The position numbers were made by a program, and so were the translations under genes. DNA of 64,000 bases. Origin: Cynocephalus volans. Taxonomy: Eukaryota; Chordata; Mammalia; Dermoptera; Cynocephalidae. Of the stretch, positions 36,612 to 46,752 are shown piece by piece (positions within the stretch are counted from its first letter, which is position 1; every line of letters starts with the position of its first letter). Under the pieces are notes generated by a model. The model had not been told where the DNA came from and made no database searches. It worked only from the letters and a program-made list of their open reading frames with translations. The stretch spans positions 158,635,869-158,699,868 of the forward strand of contig NC_084463.1 of assembly GCF_027409185.1 (NCBI RefSeq). The letters are read 5' to 3'.

Positions 36612-36863
36612 TCATGGCCCAGGCTCATTTTTTATCACCATCCATACTGCTCTCAATTCAGCCCATTGACTGCTTTGCCCTGTGCCATTTTCATACCACA
36701 TGGTATCTGTTAAGGGCTGGACAGCAACAGCTGTCCATGATGCTGAGGGTCCCCTGCTAGAGCCATCTTTATACCAAGGTTGCTCTGTGATAGGTCCCTG
36801 TCTCTCGTGGAAAGGTGTAGCCTCCACCCGTGGGTAAGGGTTGTGCCAAAGTTTGCTCCACAA
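36612..36863 (-). pseudogene. ERV RNase H remnant
   Basis: The minus strand shows a YKDGSSRG motif (a diverged form of the family's TDGS) and SSQWAELRAVWMVI, which are the first catalytic Asp and the catalytic Glu of a retroviral RNase H. The remaining part of the domain, toward 36350, is fragmented. Confidence 0.75.
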
Positions 36864-36981
36864 CCTCTATTGGGCCTAGCACAGTTTGCAACTCTTTGGA
36901 CAAGGACTCATTGACACCGTGCTCCTTTGTTCTATGTATGCTCCCCATTTAGACAGAGTGGGAGTCTGAGCTACACCTGTT

Positions 36982-37365
36982 TTAGGGTTGGTTGCCCACG
37001 CGTGCAGCCAACCTATTATGGGGTATGTTGTCCTTACTAGGACTTGGTAGCTTCAGTGGTATCAGGGCAGAATACACAGTTGCTAACTGCTTTTCTATTA
37101 GGGTGTAGTGCACTTCAGCGCCCTTCCAGAGCTGAGACCAGAATCCTACAGGTGTGCAGAATCGGTCGTGTCTCTGCCACAAACCCCATCCTAACCCCTC
37201 TTGGGTTATATGTACGTCTAACTCAAATGGCTTAGTGGGGTCAGCCACTTGAAAAGCCTGTATTGCCCTTTTCGTAGCCCAGTAAGCCTGTTCTACTTCC
37301 TCAGTCCAATCCCAGGGTGCTCCTTTCTTTGTTAGTGCATACAGTGGGTGTGCCATTTGGGCCAT
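36982..37365 (-). pseudogene. ERV RT connection segment remnant
   Basis: An open 127-codon stretch on the minus strand contains HPLYALTKKGAPWDW, then PFELDVHITQEGLGWGLWQ and VHYTLIEKQLATVYSAL. These are typical of the region between the reverse transcriptase thumb and RNase H in ERV-L-like pol. It ends in unrelated residues after a frameshift. Confidence 0.8.
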
Positions 37366-37434
37366 ATGGGGTACGAAAGCTCTTCAGTACCCCAGAAGTC
37401 CCAAATATGTCTGCAGCTGAGCTACAGTTGTGGG

Positions 37435-37977
37435 TCAAGGGTATGCCTGTACCTTATCTTTAATAGCTTCTGGGATGACCCTCGTCTTACCCGACAAGAC
37501 CACTCCCAGTAATTTGACTGACAGCCCGGGTCCTTGTACTTTGGCTGTGTTCACAGCCCACCCATATTGTTCCAAATGACTTAGCAGCGTTGGAGCTGCC
37601 TGGGTTAAATCTGCAAGAGAATCAGAGGTTAGTAACACATCATCAATGTAGTGAAACATTGTAACTGTGCTGGGCCTTGTCCACTTGGCTAGGTCCCCAG
37701 CCACTAAACCATGACAGATGGTTTGGCTATGCAGATAACCTAGGGGCAATACTTGAAAGATCCACTGTCTTTCTTCCCACGTGAAGGCAAACTGATCTTG
37801 GCTATCAGCTGAGATTGGAATACTGAAAAAAGCACTTGCAAGGTCCAGTACATAATGATAAGTTCCCAGCTGAGTCATCAGCTGACCCATGGAGTCATGA
37901 ACTGAAGGCACAGCTTCATGCAAAGGAGGCACTACTTTGTTCAGTTCTCGATAATCTAGTCCTTCTTCAGGTACCAT
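37435..37977 (-). pseudogene. ERV reverse transcriptase remnant
   Basis: The longest open pol stretch, 180 codons on the minus strand. It contains VLDLASAFFSIPI (first catalytic Asp), the FTWEERQWIFQVLPLGY block, and the active-site motif YIDD within FHYIDDVLLTSDSL, then LLGVVLSGKTRVIPEAI. The motif residues are intact, but the gene is separated from protease and connection segments by frame breaks. Its start at 37977 is simply the first Met after a break, not a true start. Confidence 0.9.
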
Positions 37978-38258
37978 CAGGCTTTTTCACTGGCCATACC
38001 GGAGTATTAAGTGGGCCATGAGCTGGACAAATAATGCCAACTTTCTCTAATTCCAATATAATGGCACTTATGTCTGCATGTCCTCCCAGTAGGTTATACT
38101 GCTTTATATTAACTATACATCTTGGCTTGGGTAACACCTGTGGGTCATGTTTAGCATATCCTCATAACACAGGCTTTACTGTCTGTATTCACAGCCAAAA
38201 CTCTCCAACTGTTCTTTGCAGGTGCAAACCATAAAGTACACCCATATCCAAGGTATAT

Positions 38259-38477
38259 TCAGCTTCGGGGGATATATATACCGTAGATACATGAGGAGGT
38301 GATCTTCCTATGCAATGACACAGCTTTGACTTCAATAGTATGTCCTCCATAGCCATCTATACGAACTGTGGCCCCTGGAAATTTACCTGGATTGCCATAT
38401 ATCAGGCTACATTCTGCACCTCTAACCACCAATGCCAAAACGCGCTGCACATCTGTCCTTGACCAATATTTTGCCAA
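38259..38477 (-). pseudogene. ERV protease remnant
   Basis: A 72-codon minus-strand frame with LALVVRGAECSLIYGNP and a VRIDGYGGHTIEV block, the layout of a retroviral aspartic protease. The active-site Asp-Thr-Gly is here Val-Arg-Gly, so the catalytic Asp is missing. It lies directly upstream of the RT segment in transcription order. Confidence 0.65.
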
Positions 38478-38590
38478 TTCAACATGAGGCCTCCGGTCCT
38501 CACCTGCCCCCGAAAGATGAGTACCTTGGCCTGCTCCCTAATCAAAATGGAACAGTTCAACCACCTCCTTGGGAGCAACCAAATAGTCCT

Positions 38591-39900
38591 TTAAATCCAC
38601 TGAGTGTACCTGACTTCCTGTTTCTGAACATTTGGTAAAATGCTGTTCAGGGTTTTAAACAGAACTGCATTTGGCTGCCAGTCAATTTTCTTTTTATCAA
38701 GCCCTGCCACAAGCAAGTCAAGCCACATCTGCTTACAGCTAGCCTTGCTTGGTCCCTTCAGGATAAAACCCCGAGCATTTCTTGGGGGTTTGGTCTTGGC
38801 CACCTTTTGGACCTCTTTTGCTTGTCTCCTATCCTCTACTTCACCCACTCTGGCTATCATGGTCCTTATCTCATTTATAGGATGATGAATGTATGAGACC
38901 ATTATGGCCATCAGTGACCCAAAGGATGCTGATGGGGCATTCTGCAGCACTGTGTCTCTCATGCTGCCTGTAAAATTTTCATCGTCCGGGCCACAAGTGT
39001 TCACATTAAACATGGACTGCCACATCCCCAGCTCCCGAATGATTTGGACCAGCTCAGTATACGTTTGTCATTTACTAACAATCTTGGGCTGTTCTCCAGC
39101 ATTTGCACACATGGTTCAGGCAGCCGCATTCACTCAGCGCATCAAGGAGTGATTACCTCATCCTTGTGCATATCTGTGGCTATTCTGCAGCCGCTGCCTC
39201 AGGGACGGGTGCATGGTAATGGAGGCCAATTTCTCCATCTCCTCACCAGAGCACATCACTCTATACACCCCTAGGTCCCATAACCACAGCAGCCAAGCAG
39301 CCAGGGTCTCCCCCTATTTCTGCCTTAACTGTCTCCCCAAGTCAACCAGTTCAGCCTGGGTATATGGGACACAGATGGTGAACCGAGTCACCTGTGGATC
39401 GCCCACCAGTTGTCCATCTGCTCCCACAGGATGCTCGTGCTTCATTTTCTGATGCACAGCAGGTCATGCCTGGAGATGCACAGTTTGCCCCAGCTCACCA
39501 CTGGGTTGGTCATGTTCCCTGGTGTGAGAGCAGGAGTGGCCAGTCTCTGCATATTGCCCTCCAGGACATTCATCTGTGCTTCCAACAACCTGCTTTCTGC
39601 CACAAATCTCAATCAGATTGCAGCATAGTTAATAGCAGCCAGGCTCTGCTCAGCAGAAAAGTGGCCACCAGCACCACAAGGTCAAGGACAGCCACATTCC
39701 CTCCCCTTCCTAAGGGGTTTTGCATTGTAGTACCTGGTCTATGCTGCCTTGCAGTACAGTGTGCAGCAACCAGATCCCAGTCAACAAGAAGATGGCCGTA
39801 GAGCAGAGCATATTCGAAGTAGTCACATTTCCTTCTCCTTCCAAGGGCTTTTGGCTCCTGTACCTGCTCAGAATCCTGTCGCAGACTACACCAATTGCCA
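38591..39900 (-). pseudogene. ERV gag remnant
   Basis: The best preserved stretch is 38591-39025 (144 codons on the minus strand), with SASFGSLMAIMVSYIHHPIN, an ARVGEVEDRRQAKEVQK basic segment and KQMWLDLLVAGLDKKK. Its position between the 5' LTR and protease makes it the C-terminal part of gag. The N-terminal part up to about 39900 is fragmented, and I cannot assign matrix or capsid there. Confidence 0.55.
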
Positions 39901-39931
39901 AGTTCTTTTACCTGCCCATAATCCTACTGAC

Positions 39932-40412
39932 TGGACCAATTGTCAAGCTAGGGCCATGTCTGGAGCTCACAGACCCCTCAAGCCCATTCACAGACTGGGT
40001 CCCAAACCCTTCATATGCCAGGCTGGGTCCCCAGACCTCTCACACACCAGGCTGGGTCCCCAGACCCCTCATATACCAGGCTGGGTCCCCAGACCCCTCA
40101 CATGCCAATCTGGGTCACCAGACCCCTCACATGCCAGACTGGGCCTCTAGACCCCTCACACACCAGGTTAGGTCACCAGACGCCTCACATGCATGTCTAT
40201 GAGCTATGTAACCAGCAAACAGATCCTTGGAAGCCATAGGTTGGAGAGCATAGCCATGCAGGAGGACACCCGAGGCAGATGCCAGCCAAGTGGTGGAACT
40301 GCCCATGCGTACTAACTCTACCCACACAACTTTTTTACAAAGAATATACTGCACCACCCCCAACCATCCCTAAGGTGAGGGAGCCTGATTAAACTATTCC
40401 ATTTTCCCAAAA
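39932..40412 (-). repeat. ERV 5' LTR, lengthened by a minisatellite
   Basis: It is homologous to the 3' LTR at both ends and in the block 'gacacccgaggcagatgcca', but about 140 bases longer because of a 29-base tandem repeat. The outer end (TTTTGGGAAA on the minus strand) has lost the TG seen in the other LTR. Confidence 0.8.
39993..40195. repeat. 29-base minisatellite, seven units
   Basis: Seven contiguous diverged units of 29 bases built around 'gctgggtccccagacccctc' with variable 'acacaccag' or 'atgccag' ends. There are no unique spacers. Overlapping plus-strand frames here (such as 40015-40239) only reflect the repeat. Confidence 0.9.
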
Positions 40413-40614
40413 ACTCCCATTCTGGAACTATCTTTTAAAAAGGGGGCAGAGTTCTATTGAACAAGAAGCACAGATAAGAGATGAGAACTCACAACTCAAA
40501 GACTACCCCTGAAAAGTTTATATGGGTTGCTATCAGAGACTGGGCATAGATATTAAAAAATCAAACTTCAACACATAACTAACTAGACACAGATATTGGT
40601 ATTTTATGATAACC

Positions 40615-41028
40615 AACTTATCTGGTTTTTTTTTTATTTGTTATGAATATTTATCAGGTACAAAGCTAATTGTCACCACCCGTGCCCAGAATGTGATGGC
40701 CAGATCCATACTGGCACTATGCCCATTACCACAAATTGTGATTATACCCTGTGTCCCCCACCCAATGGTCCCTGACCTCCCTCCCCATCCCCATTTCTCC
40801 ATTCCACTTTGTATCCCTAGGTATGTTCTCTCCCTCTGCAAGTCCAATGCATCGCTGTGGTCTTTCCTTCCTTCTTTCTCTCTTATCTCCCACTTAGGAA
40901 TGAGTACATGTGGTATTTATCCCTCTGTGTCTGGCTTATTTCACTCAACATAAGTTTCTCCAAGTACATCCATGTTGTTGCAAATGAGAGAATTTCATTC
41001 TTTTTTATGGCAGAGTAATATTCCATCA
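40615..41028 (-). mobile_element. 5'-truncated L1 3' end, antisense
   Basis: It starts with a T-run (reverse of a poly-A tail, about 40626-40636) and continues through the L1 3' UTR ('tttatcaggtacaaagc', 'cattaccacaaattgtg') into the ORF2 tail ('ggcttatttcactcaacata', 'gagtaatattccatc'). Confidence 0.8.
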
Positions 41029-41034
41029 TGCACC

Positions 41035-42095
41035 CTCCAGGAATTATCAAATCCCCATCAAGTTCTACTCTATAATGTCCTAGGACTCCAAATCCTTTCC
41101 TTTCTTTCTTAAACCCACTCCAAACAGACTTTTATCCCCATCACTCTAAAAAGCAGCTCTTGCCATGGTTCCCAACTGTATTAATCAGGGTTCTCCAGCG
41201 AAATGAAACCAATAGGATATATAGAGATATGCAGAAAGAGATTTATCATGAGAGTGCACATGATTATGGAGACTGAGAAGTCCCATGACCTGTCATCTGC
41301 AAGCTGGTGACCCAGAAAAGCAGGTGGTATATTTCTATTCCAAACCCAAAGATCCAAGAACCAGGAAAGCCAGTGTTGTAAGTAATAGTGTCCATAGGCC
41401 TGAGAACCAGGAGCTCTGATGTCTGAGGGCAGGAGAAGATGGATATTCCAGCTCAAGCAAAGAGCAGTTTTCCCTTCCTCCACATTTTTATTCTATTCAA
41501 GCCCTCAATGGATTAAATGACACCCACCAAAACTGGTGAGGGCAATTTTCTTTATTCAGTCTACCCATTAAAATGTTAATCTCTTCTGGAAACACCCTCA
41601 CAGACATACCCAGAGATAATGTTTTAGCAACTATCTGGGCATTGCTTATCACAACCAAGTTGACACTAAAATTAACAATCACACTGATACTCATATTGTC
41701 AAATGCAAGGCAAATTATCAGTTCTCATCCAACTTAATGCAGTTCCTGGTGTTGTTGATTACTTGCTCTTTCTTAAATTTCCCTGTGTGGCTTCTAGATA
41801 CAGAACTGTCTGGATTCCCATATTCCCCAGTGTAATTTACTCAATTGTCCTCATATTTCAAATTTCTAAATGTTGAAGAATGATTGTTCAGTCCCTGGGT
41901 CTCTTTTACATACATATATATATTTTTTTTTTCTAGAAAATCTCATTCAGTCCCACACTTTAAATATCTTGTCAATGATAATATTCCCAAATTTTATTTC
42001 CATTTCCAACCTCTTTCAAATCCAAGAATTAAATATTCAACTGTCTAATCAACATCTCCCTTGGTTTCCAATGGAGAATTTTAAAAGATCATGAG
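41035..42095 (+). repeat. L2 ORF fragment, sense, split by an insertion
   Basis: L2 sequence runs from 'tccccatcaagttctactct' to 'aaagcagctcttgcc', is interrupted at 41167-41699, and resumes with 'tattgtcaaatgcaaggc', 'cagttcctggtgttgttga' and 'ctgtctaatcaacatctccc'. The two parts are consecutive in L2 order. Confidence 0.65.
41167..41699 (+). repeat. Interspersed repeat of about 530 bases inside L2
   Basis: It begins 'tgtattaatcagggttctcc' and ends near 'aattaacaatcaca', with TG...CA-like ends. Inside it has two repeats of 'gatccaagaaccagg' type and 'ctgagaaccaggagc'. This is a widespread mammalian repeat that I recognise but cannot name. Its ends and its position within L2 mark it as a discrete insertion. 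Confidence 0.6.
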
Positions 42096-42679
42096 CAGAA
42101 TTAAACTATTTACTTCTTCTTCTAACCAGGATAGCATAATAGGGGTTATATTGACACACCAAGTTGAAACAACCTAAGAAATAAAAAGAAGAAATACATG
42201 AAACAACAGTTTCAGGACAATGAGCATCAAAGAAAGATAAAGGTAAGAAAATATCAAAGTGAACCCTATGACTGCGCAGCTTACTGCCTCAACAGAGTTT
42301 CTAGGCTGGAGCCAGGGGATGAAAACAGGCAGAGTTCATCAGTCTCCCTGAGTTGAGGAGATGGAACTGAGAGACTGAGGAGACTAAGGAAAGTATAGTT
42401 TATATTACAGAGTTCTGTACAGAAGAGAGATGCATGGAGAGAAAGAACACAGACATTTGTCAACATTCTTCTTTGAATATACAGCAGAGTACTTTTTAAC
42501 ATACACATATAAGGAAAATCCAAAACTGAGGGAAAGGTACACCTAAAAATATTGAATCTAACAGTGTCTGGCTCTCATGCCAGGTCAAGAAAAAAGTACT
42601 TTTCCCCACCAGCCATATAAAAAAGTCAGAGTATCAAGTAGAAACTCATAAGGTCTTGACTCAGTATTGAAAAACAATT
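42096..42679. other. Intergenic or very old L1 5' sequence
   Basis: Purine-rich sequence without a gene. It may derive from an ancient L1 5' region, but I cannot support that. Confidence 0.35.
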
Positions 42680-43012
42680 AGCGATGTTGAGCATTTTTTC
42701 ATGTGTCAGTTGGCCATTTGTATATCTTCCTTGGAGAAATGCCTATTCAGCTCCTTTGTCCATTTTTTAATTGGGTTACTTGTTTTTTTGCTGTAAAGTT
42801 GTTTGAGTTCCTTGTATATTCTGGATATTAATCCTTTGTCAGATGTATATTTTGCAAATATTTTCTTCCACTCTGTTGGTTGTTTCTTCACTCTGCTAAT
42901 GTGTCTTTTGCTATGCAGTCTGCTATAAAAAAGAAATACTGCCATTTAAACCAACATGGATGGACTTAGAAAAAATTATATTAAGTGAAATAAGTCAGGC
43001 ACAGAAAGAGAA
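42680..43012. mobile_element. L1 fragment with inverted arm
   Basis: 42680-42920 is L1 ORF2 on the minus strand (the [13 protein letters not shown] region back to the KQ-TE-E block). From about 42921 the plus strand carries the end of ORF2 ([15 protein letters not shown], then the 'gaaataagtcaggcacag' block). About 130 codons between the arms are missing, so this is an inversion with a deletion. Confidence 0.6.
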
Positions 43013-45200
43013 ATAAAGAAAGTAAGCCCATTAACAATTGTCACAAAAAATATAAGATACCTAGGGATCAATTTAACCAAGGAGGTGAAAGACCTCTACA
43101 AGGAGAACTACAAACCACTTCTGAAAGAAATTAAAGAAGACACAAAAAGATGGAAAGATATTCCATGCTCATGGATTGGAAGAGTTAACATTGTGAAAAT
43201 GTCTATAGTACCCAAGGTGATCTACAGATTCAAAGCAATCCCCATCAAAATACCAATGACAATCTTCACAGAAATGGAAAAAACAATCTTACCTTTCATA
43301 TGGAAAAACAAAAGACCCTGAATACCCAAATCAATCCTGAGCAAAAAAACAAAGCCAGAGGCATAACTCTGCCTGACATCAAGTTATACTACAAAGCTGT
43401 TATAACCAAAACAGCATGGTACTGGTATAAAAATAGACATTCAGACCAGTGGAGCAGAATTGAGAACCCAGACAGAAATCACTCCTCAGGCTTATAGCCA
43501 TCTGATATTAGACAAAGGCAACAAAAATCTACATTGAGGAAAAGACTGCCTCTTCAACAAGTGGTGCTGGGAAAACTGGATATCCATGCACAGAAGAATG
43601 AAACTAGATATGCATCTCTCACCATACACTAAAGTCAACTCAAAATGGATTAAAGACCTAGGTAGAAGACCTGAAATTGTAAAATTACTAAGGGAAAATA
43701 TAGGTGAAACACTTCAGCAGTTAGGTCAGGGCACAGACATTATGAACATGAGGCCAAACACACAAGCAGCGAAAGAAAAAATAAACAAATGGGACTATAT
43801 CAAACTAAAAAGTTTCTGCACTGCAAAGGAAATAATCAACAGAGTGAAAAGACAACATACAGAGTGGGAGAACATTTTTGCTAACTACACATCTGGCAAG
43901 GGATTAATATCCAGAATATACATAGAACTCAAACAATTATACAGTAAAAAAATAAATGACCCAATTAAAAAACAGACAAAGGAGCTGAATAGACATTTTT
44001 CAAAGGATGACATACAAATGGCCAACAGATACATGAAAAAATGTTCAACATCACTAGTCATCAGGGAAATGCAAATTAAAACCGCATTGAGACTAATGAT
44101 CTAAATGTAAGAGCTAAAACCATAATTCAGACCAAAACACAGGGGTACATCTTCATAACCTTGGATTTGGCAATGAGTTTTTAGATGTGACACCAAAAGC
44201 ACAAGCAACAAAATTAAAAATACGTAAACTGGACTTCATCAAAATTTAAAACTTCTGTGCATTATAGCACATTATCAAGAAAGTGAAAAGACAGCCTACA
44301 GAATGAAAGGAAATTTTTGCAAATCATGTATCTGATATGATTCTAGTATCCAGAATATATAAAGAATTCTTACACATCAACAATAAAAAGATGAATAACC
44401 CAATTTAAAAATGGGCAAAGGAAAAAAGAAAACCGCATTGAGATAACACCTCACTCCAGTTAGACTGGCTATAATCAAAAAGACAGTGAATAACAAATGC
44501 TGGCAAGGGTGTGGAGAGAAGGGAACACTACTGCACTGTTGGTGGGACTGTTAATTAGTACAACCACTATGGAAAACAATATGTAGGTTTCTCAAACAAC
44601 TACGTTCCATATGATCCAGCAATCCCTCTTCTGGTTATATATTCAGAGGAATGGAAATCACCATGTCAAAGAGATACCTGCACTCCCATATTTATTGCAG
44701 CTGTTTACAATAGCCAATCTATGGAACCAATCTAAATGTCCATCAATAGATGACTGGATAAGGAAACTGTGGTATTTATACTATGGAATACTATTCTGCC
44801 ATATAAAAAAATGAAATACTACCATTTGCAACAACATGGATGAACTTGGAGAAACTTATGTTGAGTGAAATAAGCAAAGCACAGAGGAATAAATAGCACA
44901 TGTGCTCACTCATATGCAGGAGCTAAGAGAGAAAGGAAGCAGGAAAAGAAAGACCACAGTAGTGCCGTGGACTAACAGAGGGCGGGAACATTCCTAGGGC
45001 TACAAATTGGAGCGAAGGGGAGAGGAGGAAAGGGAGGGAGGCAGGGGGATAATTGGGTGGGACAAAGGGTACAAAAGTAATTTCTGGTAATGGGTATGCC
45101 CCCAGTGTGAATCTGGCCCTCACATCATAGGCAAGAGAGGTGACAATCAACTTTGTATCTCATGAATATTCTTAATAAATAAATAATTACAAAAAAAAGC
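43013..45200 (+). mobile_element. 5'-truncated L1, sense
   Basis: It starts abruptly within ORF2 ('gcccattaacaattgtcac'). ORF2 continues through [38 protein letters not shown] and [20 protein letters not shown] (open pieces at 43085-43321 and 43586-44104), is interrupted by an insert at 44093-44428, and resumes to the ORF2 end. A 3' UTR with a purine-rich stretch follows, and the tail is 'taataaataaataattac' plus A-run. It has stops and frameshifts. Confidence 0.85.
44093..44428 (+). mobile_element. Nested L1 ORF2 fragment with 15-base target duplication
   Basis: A 336-base piece of a more diverged L1 ORF2 lies between two identical copies of aaaaccgcattgaga (44078-44092 and 44429-44443). 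The host L1 reads through correctly if the insert and one repeat are removed. The insert ends in 'gcaaaggaaaaaag', not in an L1 3' UTR. Confidence 0.8.
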
Positions 45201-45214
45201 AAACCTGAAAAAAT

Positions 45215-45440
45215 AAAACTGATTTTAAAAAATGTAACTGTGTCCCAGAAAAAAATTTAAGAATATTTATATGAATACTTAAATGTCTAGCACAAAGAAA
45301 GTCAAATTCACAATGTTTGGCATTCAGTAAAAAAGTACAGAGAATGCAAAGAAGAAGGAAAACATGACTCATAAAGAAGAGAACAATCAATCAATGTAAT
45401 CTGACCCAGAATTTATACAGATGTTAGAATTAGCAGATAA
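45215..45440 (+). mobile_element. Ancient L1 5'-region fragment
   Basis: The blocks 'aatgtctagcacaaagaaag', 'catgactcataaagaagaga' and 'gatgttagaattagcagata' resemble the segment before and into ORF1 of old L1M-type elements. The call rests on pattern memory only. Confidence 0.4.
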
Positions 45441-45759
45441 GGGGAGAGCATTGGTGGGAGAGAGTGGGAAGGCAGGGGGAGCCTGGTGAAGACCCTGTGA
45501 AGCATGAAAATCGAGGGTGGAGTAGAGGAGAAAGAAGCACATAGCTTCAGCTGCTGCCACATCTCCAGTGCCAGGATTAGCCAGGAGAAATTCTCCTTTG
45601 CAATGGAAATATCTGCCTGGTTGTGAGCATTTCCCAGCAGCAACCCTCCTTCTACTCCTGCCCCAGCCTGCCCCCACCACAGCCATGGTTGCCTGTGCCA
45701 TTGTCTAGTCCCAGTGCCACAGATATTCTCTTTGCACAGGAGTTCATCCTGTGCATTGC

Positions 45760-46330
45760 ACCTCACGATGTGGCCCATGGGGCTCTGCCCAGCCACCCAC
45801 ATGGCTCTGGCCACCTATGAGGCTCCAGCCTTGCAGCCACTGATGTGGCCTCAGCCGCCCACATGACCCCAGCTGTCTGGCTGCCCACACAGCCCCATCT
45901 GCTGCCTGGAGACAGTGATCCAGCCATTCACATGGCCCCAACTGCATGGCCACCTGCATGGCCCCACCAGCACATGTGGGCCCACCTGTCTAGCCACCCA
46001 ACAGGCCCAAGTATCTCCATCTGCCCACGTGAGCCCAGCTATCTAAAAACCCAATCAGCCCCTTCTGCCTGGCCATTTACATGGCCCCACCCATCCACAT
46101 GGGCCCAGCCTCCTGGCCCCATCCACCTGTGTGGGGCCAACCATCCAGCTGCCCACAAGGCCCCAGCCACCCTGGAAGTCCTCACAGCCTTAGACATCCA
46201 GCTGCTCACTAGGCCCCAGCCTGCACAGCCATCCACATGGCCCTACACACATGTGTAGTCCCAGCCATCCAGCTACCCATGTAGCCTCAACTATATTGAC
46301 CATGCATGCATTCCCACACACCCACACAGG
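45760..46330 (+). repeat. Degenerate C-rich repeat in the older L1 5' UTR
   Basis: Variants of 'cccacatggccccagc' and 'catccagctgcccac' recur many times at uneven spacing of roughly 25-45 bases. This gives proline- and histidine-rich or tryptophan-rich frames on both strands (for example 45845-46258) that I consider artefacts of the repeat. Confidence 0.6.
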
Positions 46331-46610
46331 CCTGATTACATGCATGAGCCCAGCCAAAGATGTACCTGCTGGTGCACCCAGAACTACTGAGACTACTTGG
46401 AAAAACTGAGTGTACCTGGAACTACTGAGACTACTGAGTCTACTCAAAACAAAAACAAAAACATGCCACTTAATGAGCAATATATAACAAACCTGTTAGT
46501 GGGAGTCTCTGTCTGCAAAAGCCACCCCAGAGTAATAGAAGAAGCAACTACTTGACCAGATGACTAGACACCAATGTAGGGATACTAGGAACATGAAAAA
46601 CTAAAAAAAA

Positions 46611-46752
46611 TTTTTTTTTTTTTTGTCTTTTTCATGACCGGCACTCAGCCAGTGAGTGCACCAGCCATTATTATATAGGATCCGAACCCGTGGCGGGAGT
46701 GTCGCCGCGCTCTCAGTGCCGCACTCTCCTGAGTGCGCCACGGGCTTGGCCC
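46611..46752 (-). mobile_element. tRNA-derived SINE, antisense
   Basis: On the minus strand it reads from GGGCCAAGCCCGTGGCGCAC to a T- and A-rich tail. A polymerase III A box lies in GTGGCGCACTCAGGAGAG, and the B box GGTTCGGATCC is perfect (plus-strand position about 46675-46686). A GC-rich tRNA-like head is followed by a body (GCTGGTGCACTCACTGGCTG) and a tail of AAAAAGACAAAA. Flanking direct repeats aaaaactaaaaaa (46596-46608 and 46753-46765) mark it as an L1-mobilised insertion. It is not a functional tRNA. Confidence 0.85.

Larger units (their letters stand above)
34622..40412 (-). mobile_element. ERV-L-type (class III) provirus, antisense, defective
   Basis: Two related LTRs (34622-34961 and 39932-40412) enclose 5 kb whose minus strand carries remnants of gag and of pol in the order protease, reverse transcriptase, RNase H, integrase. 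No env-like frame is seen between integrase and the 3' LTR. Both LTRs begin, read on the plus strand, with 'tggaccaatt' or 'tgggccaatt', and both share 'ccccaaccatccctaagg' near the other end. Numerous stops and frameshifts inactivate every domain. Assignment to ERV-L rests on the character of the RT and integrase blocks and the lack of env. Confidence 0.85.

Noticed and set aside
39993-40195. Array of regular short repeats suggesting CRISPR
   Set aside because: Units are contiguous and diverged, with no unique spacers or leader. The host is a mammal and the array lies in an LTR.
39720-40239. Overlapping plus-strand frames of 74-160 codons with repeated Pro-Arg-Pro-Leu motifs
   Set aside because: They are translations of the 29-base minisatellite and LTR in the antisense direction of the ERV. 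The repeat length is not a multiple of three, and no domain is present.
45623-46480. Several long frames on both strands in the C-rich region
   Set aside because: They arise from a degenerate repeat in an old L1 5' UTR. Composition is low-complexity and frames overlap on both strands.
46640-46752. A tRNA gene
   Set aside because: Polymerase III A and B boxes are present, but the sequence has a SINE body and tail and target duplications, and it does not fold as a complete tRNA by eye.
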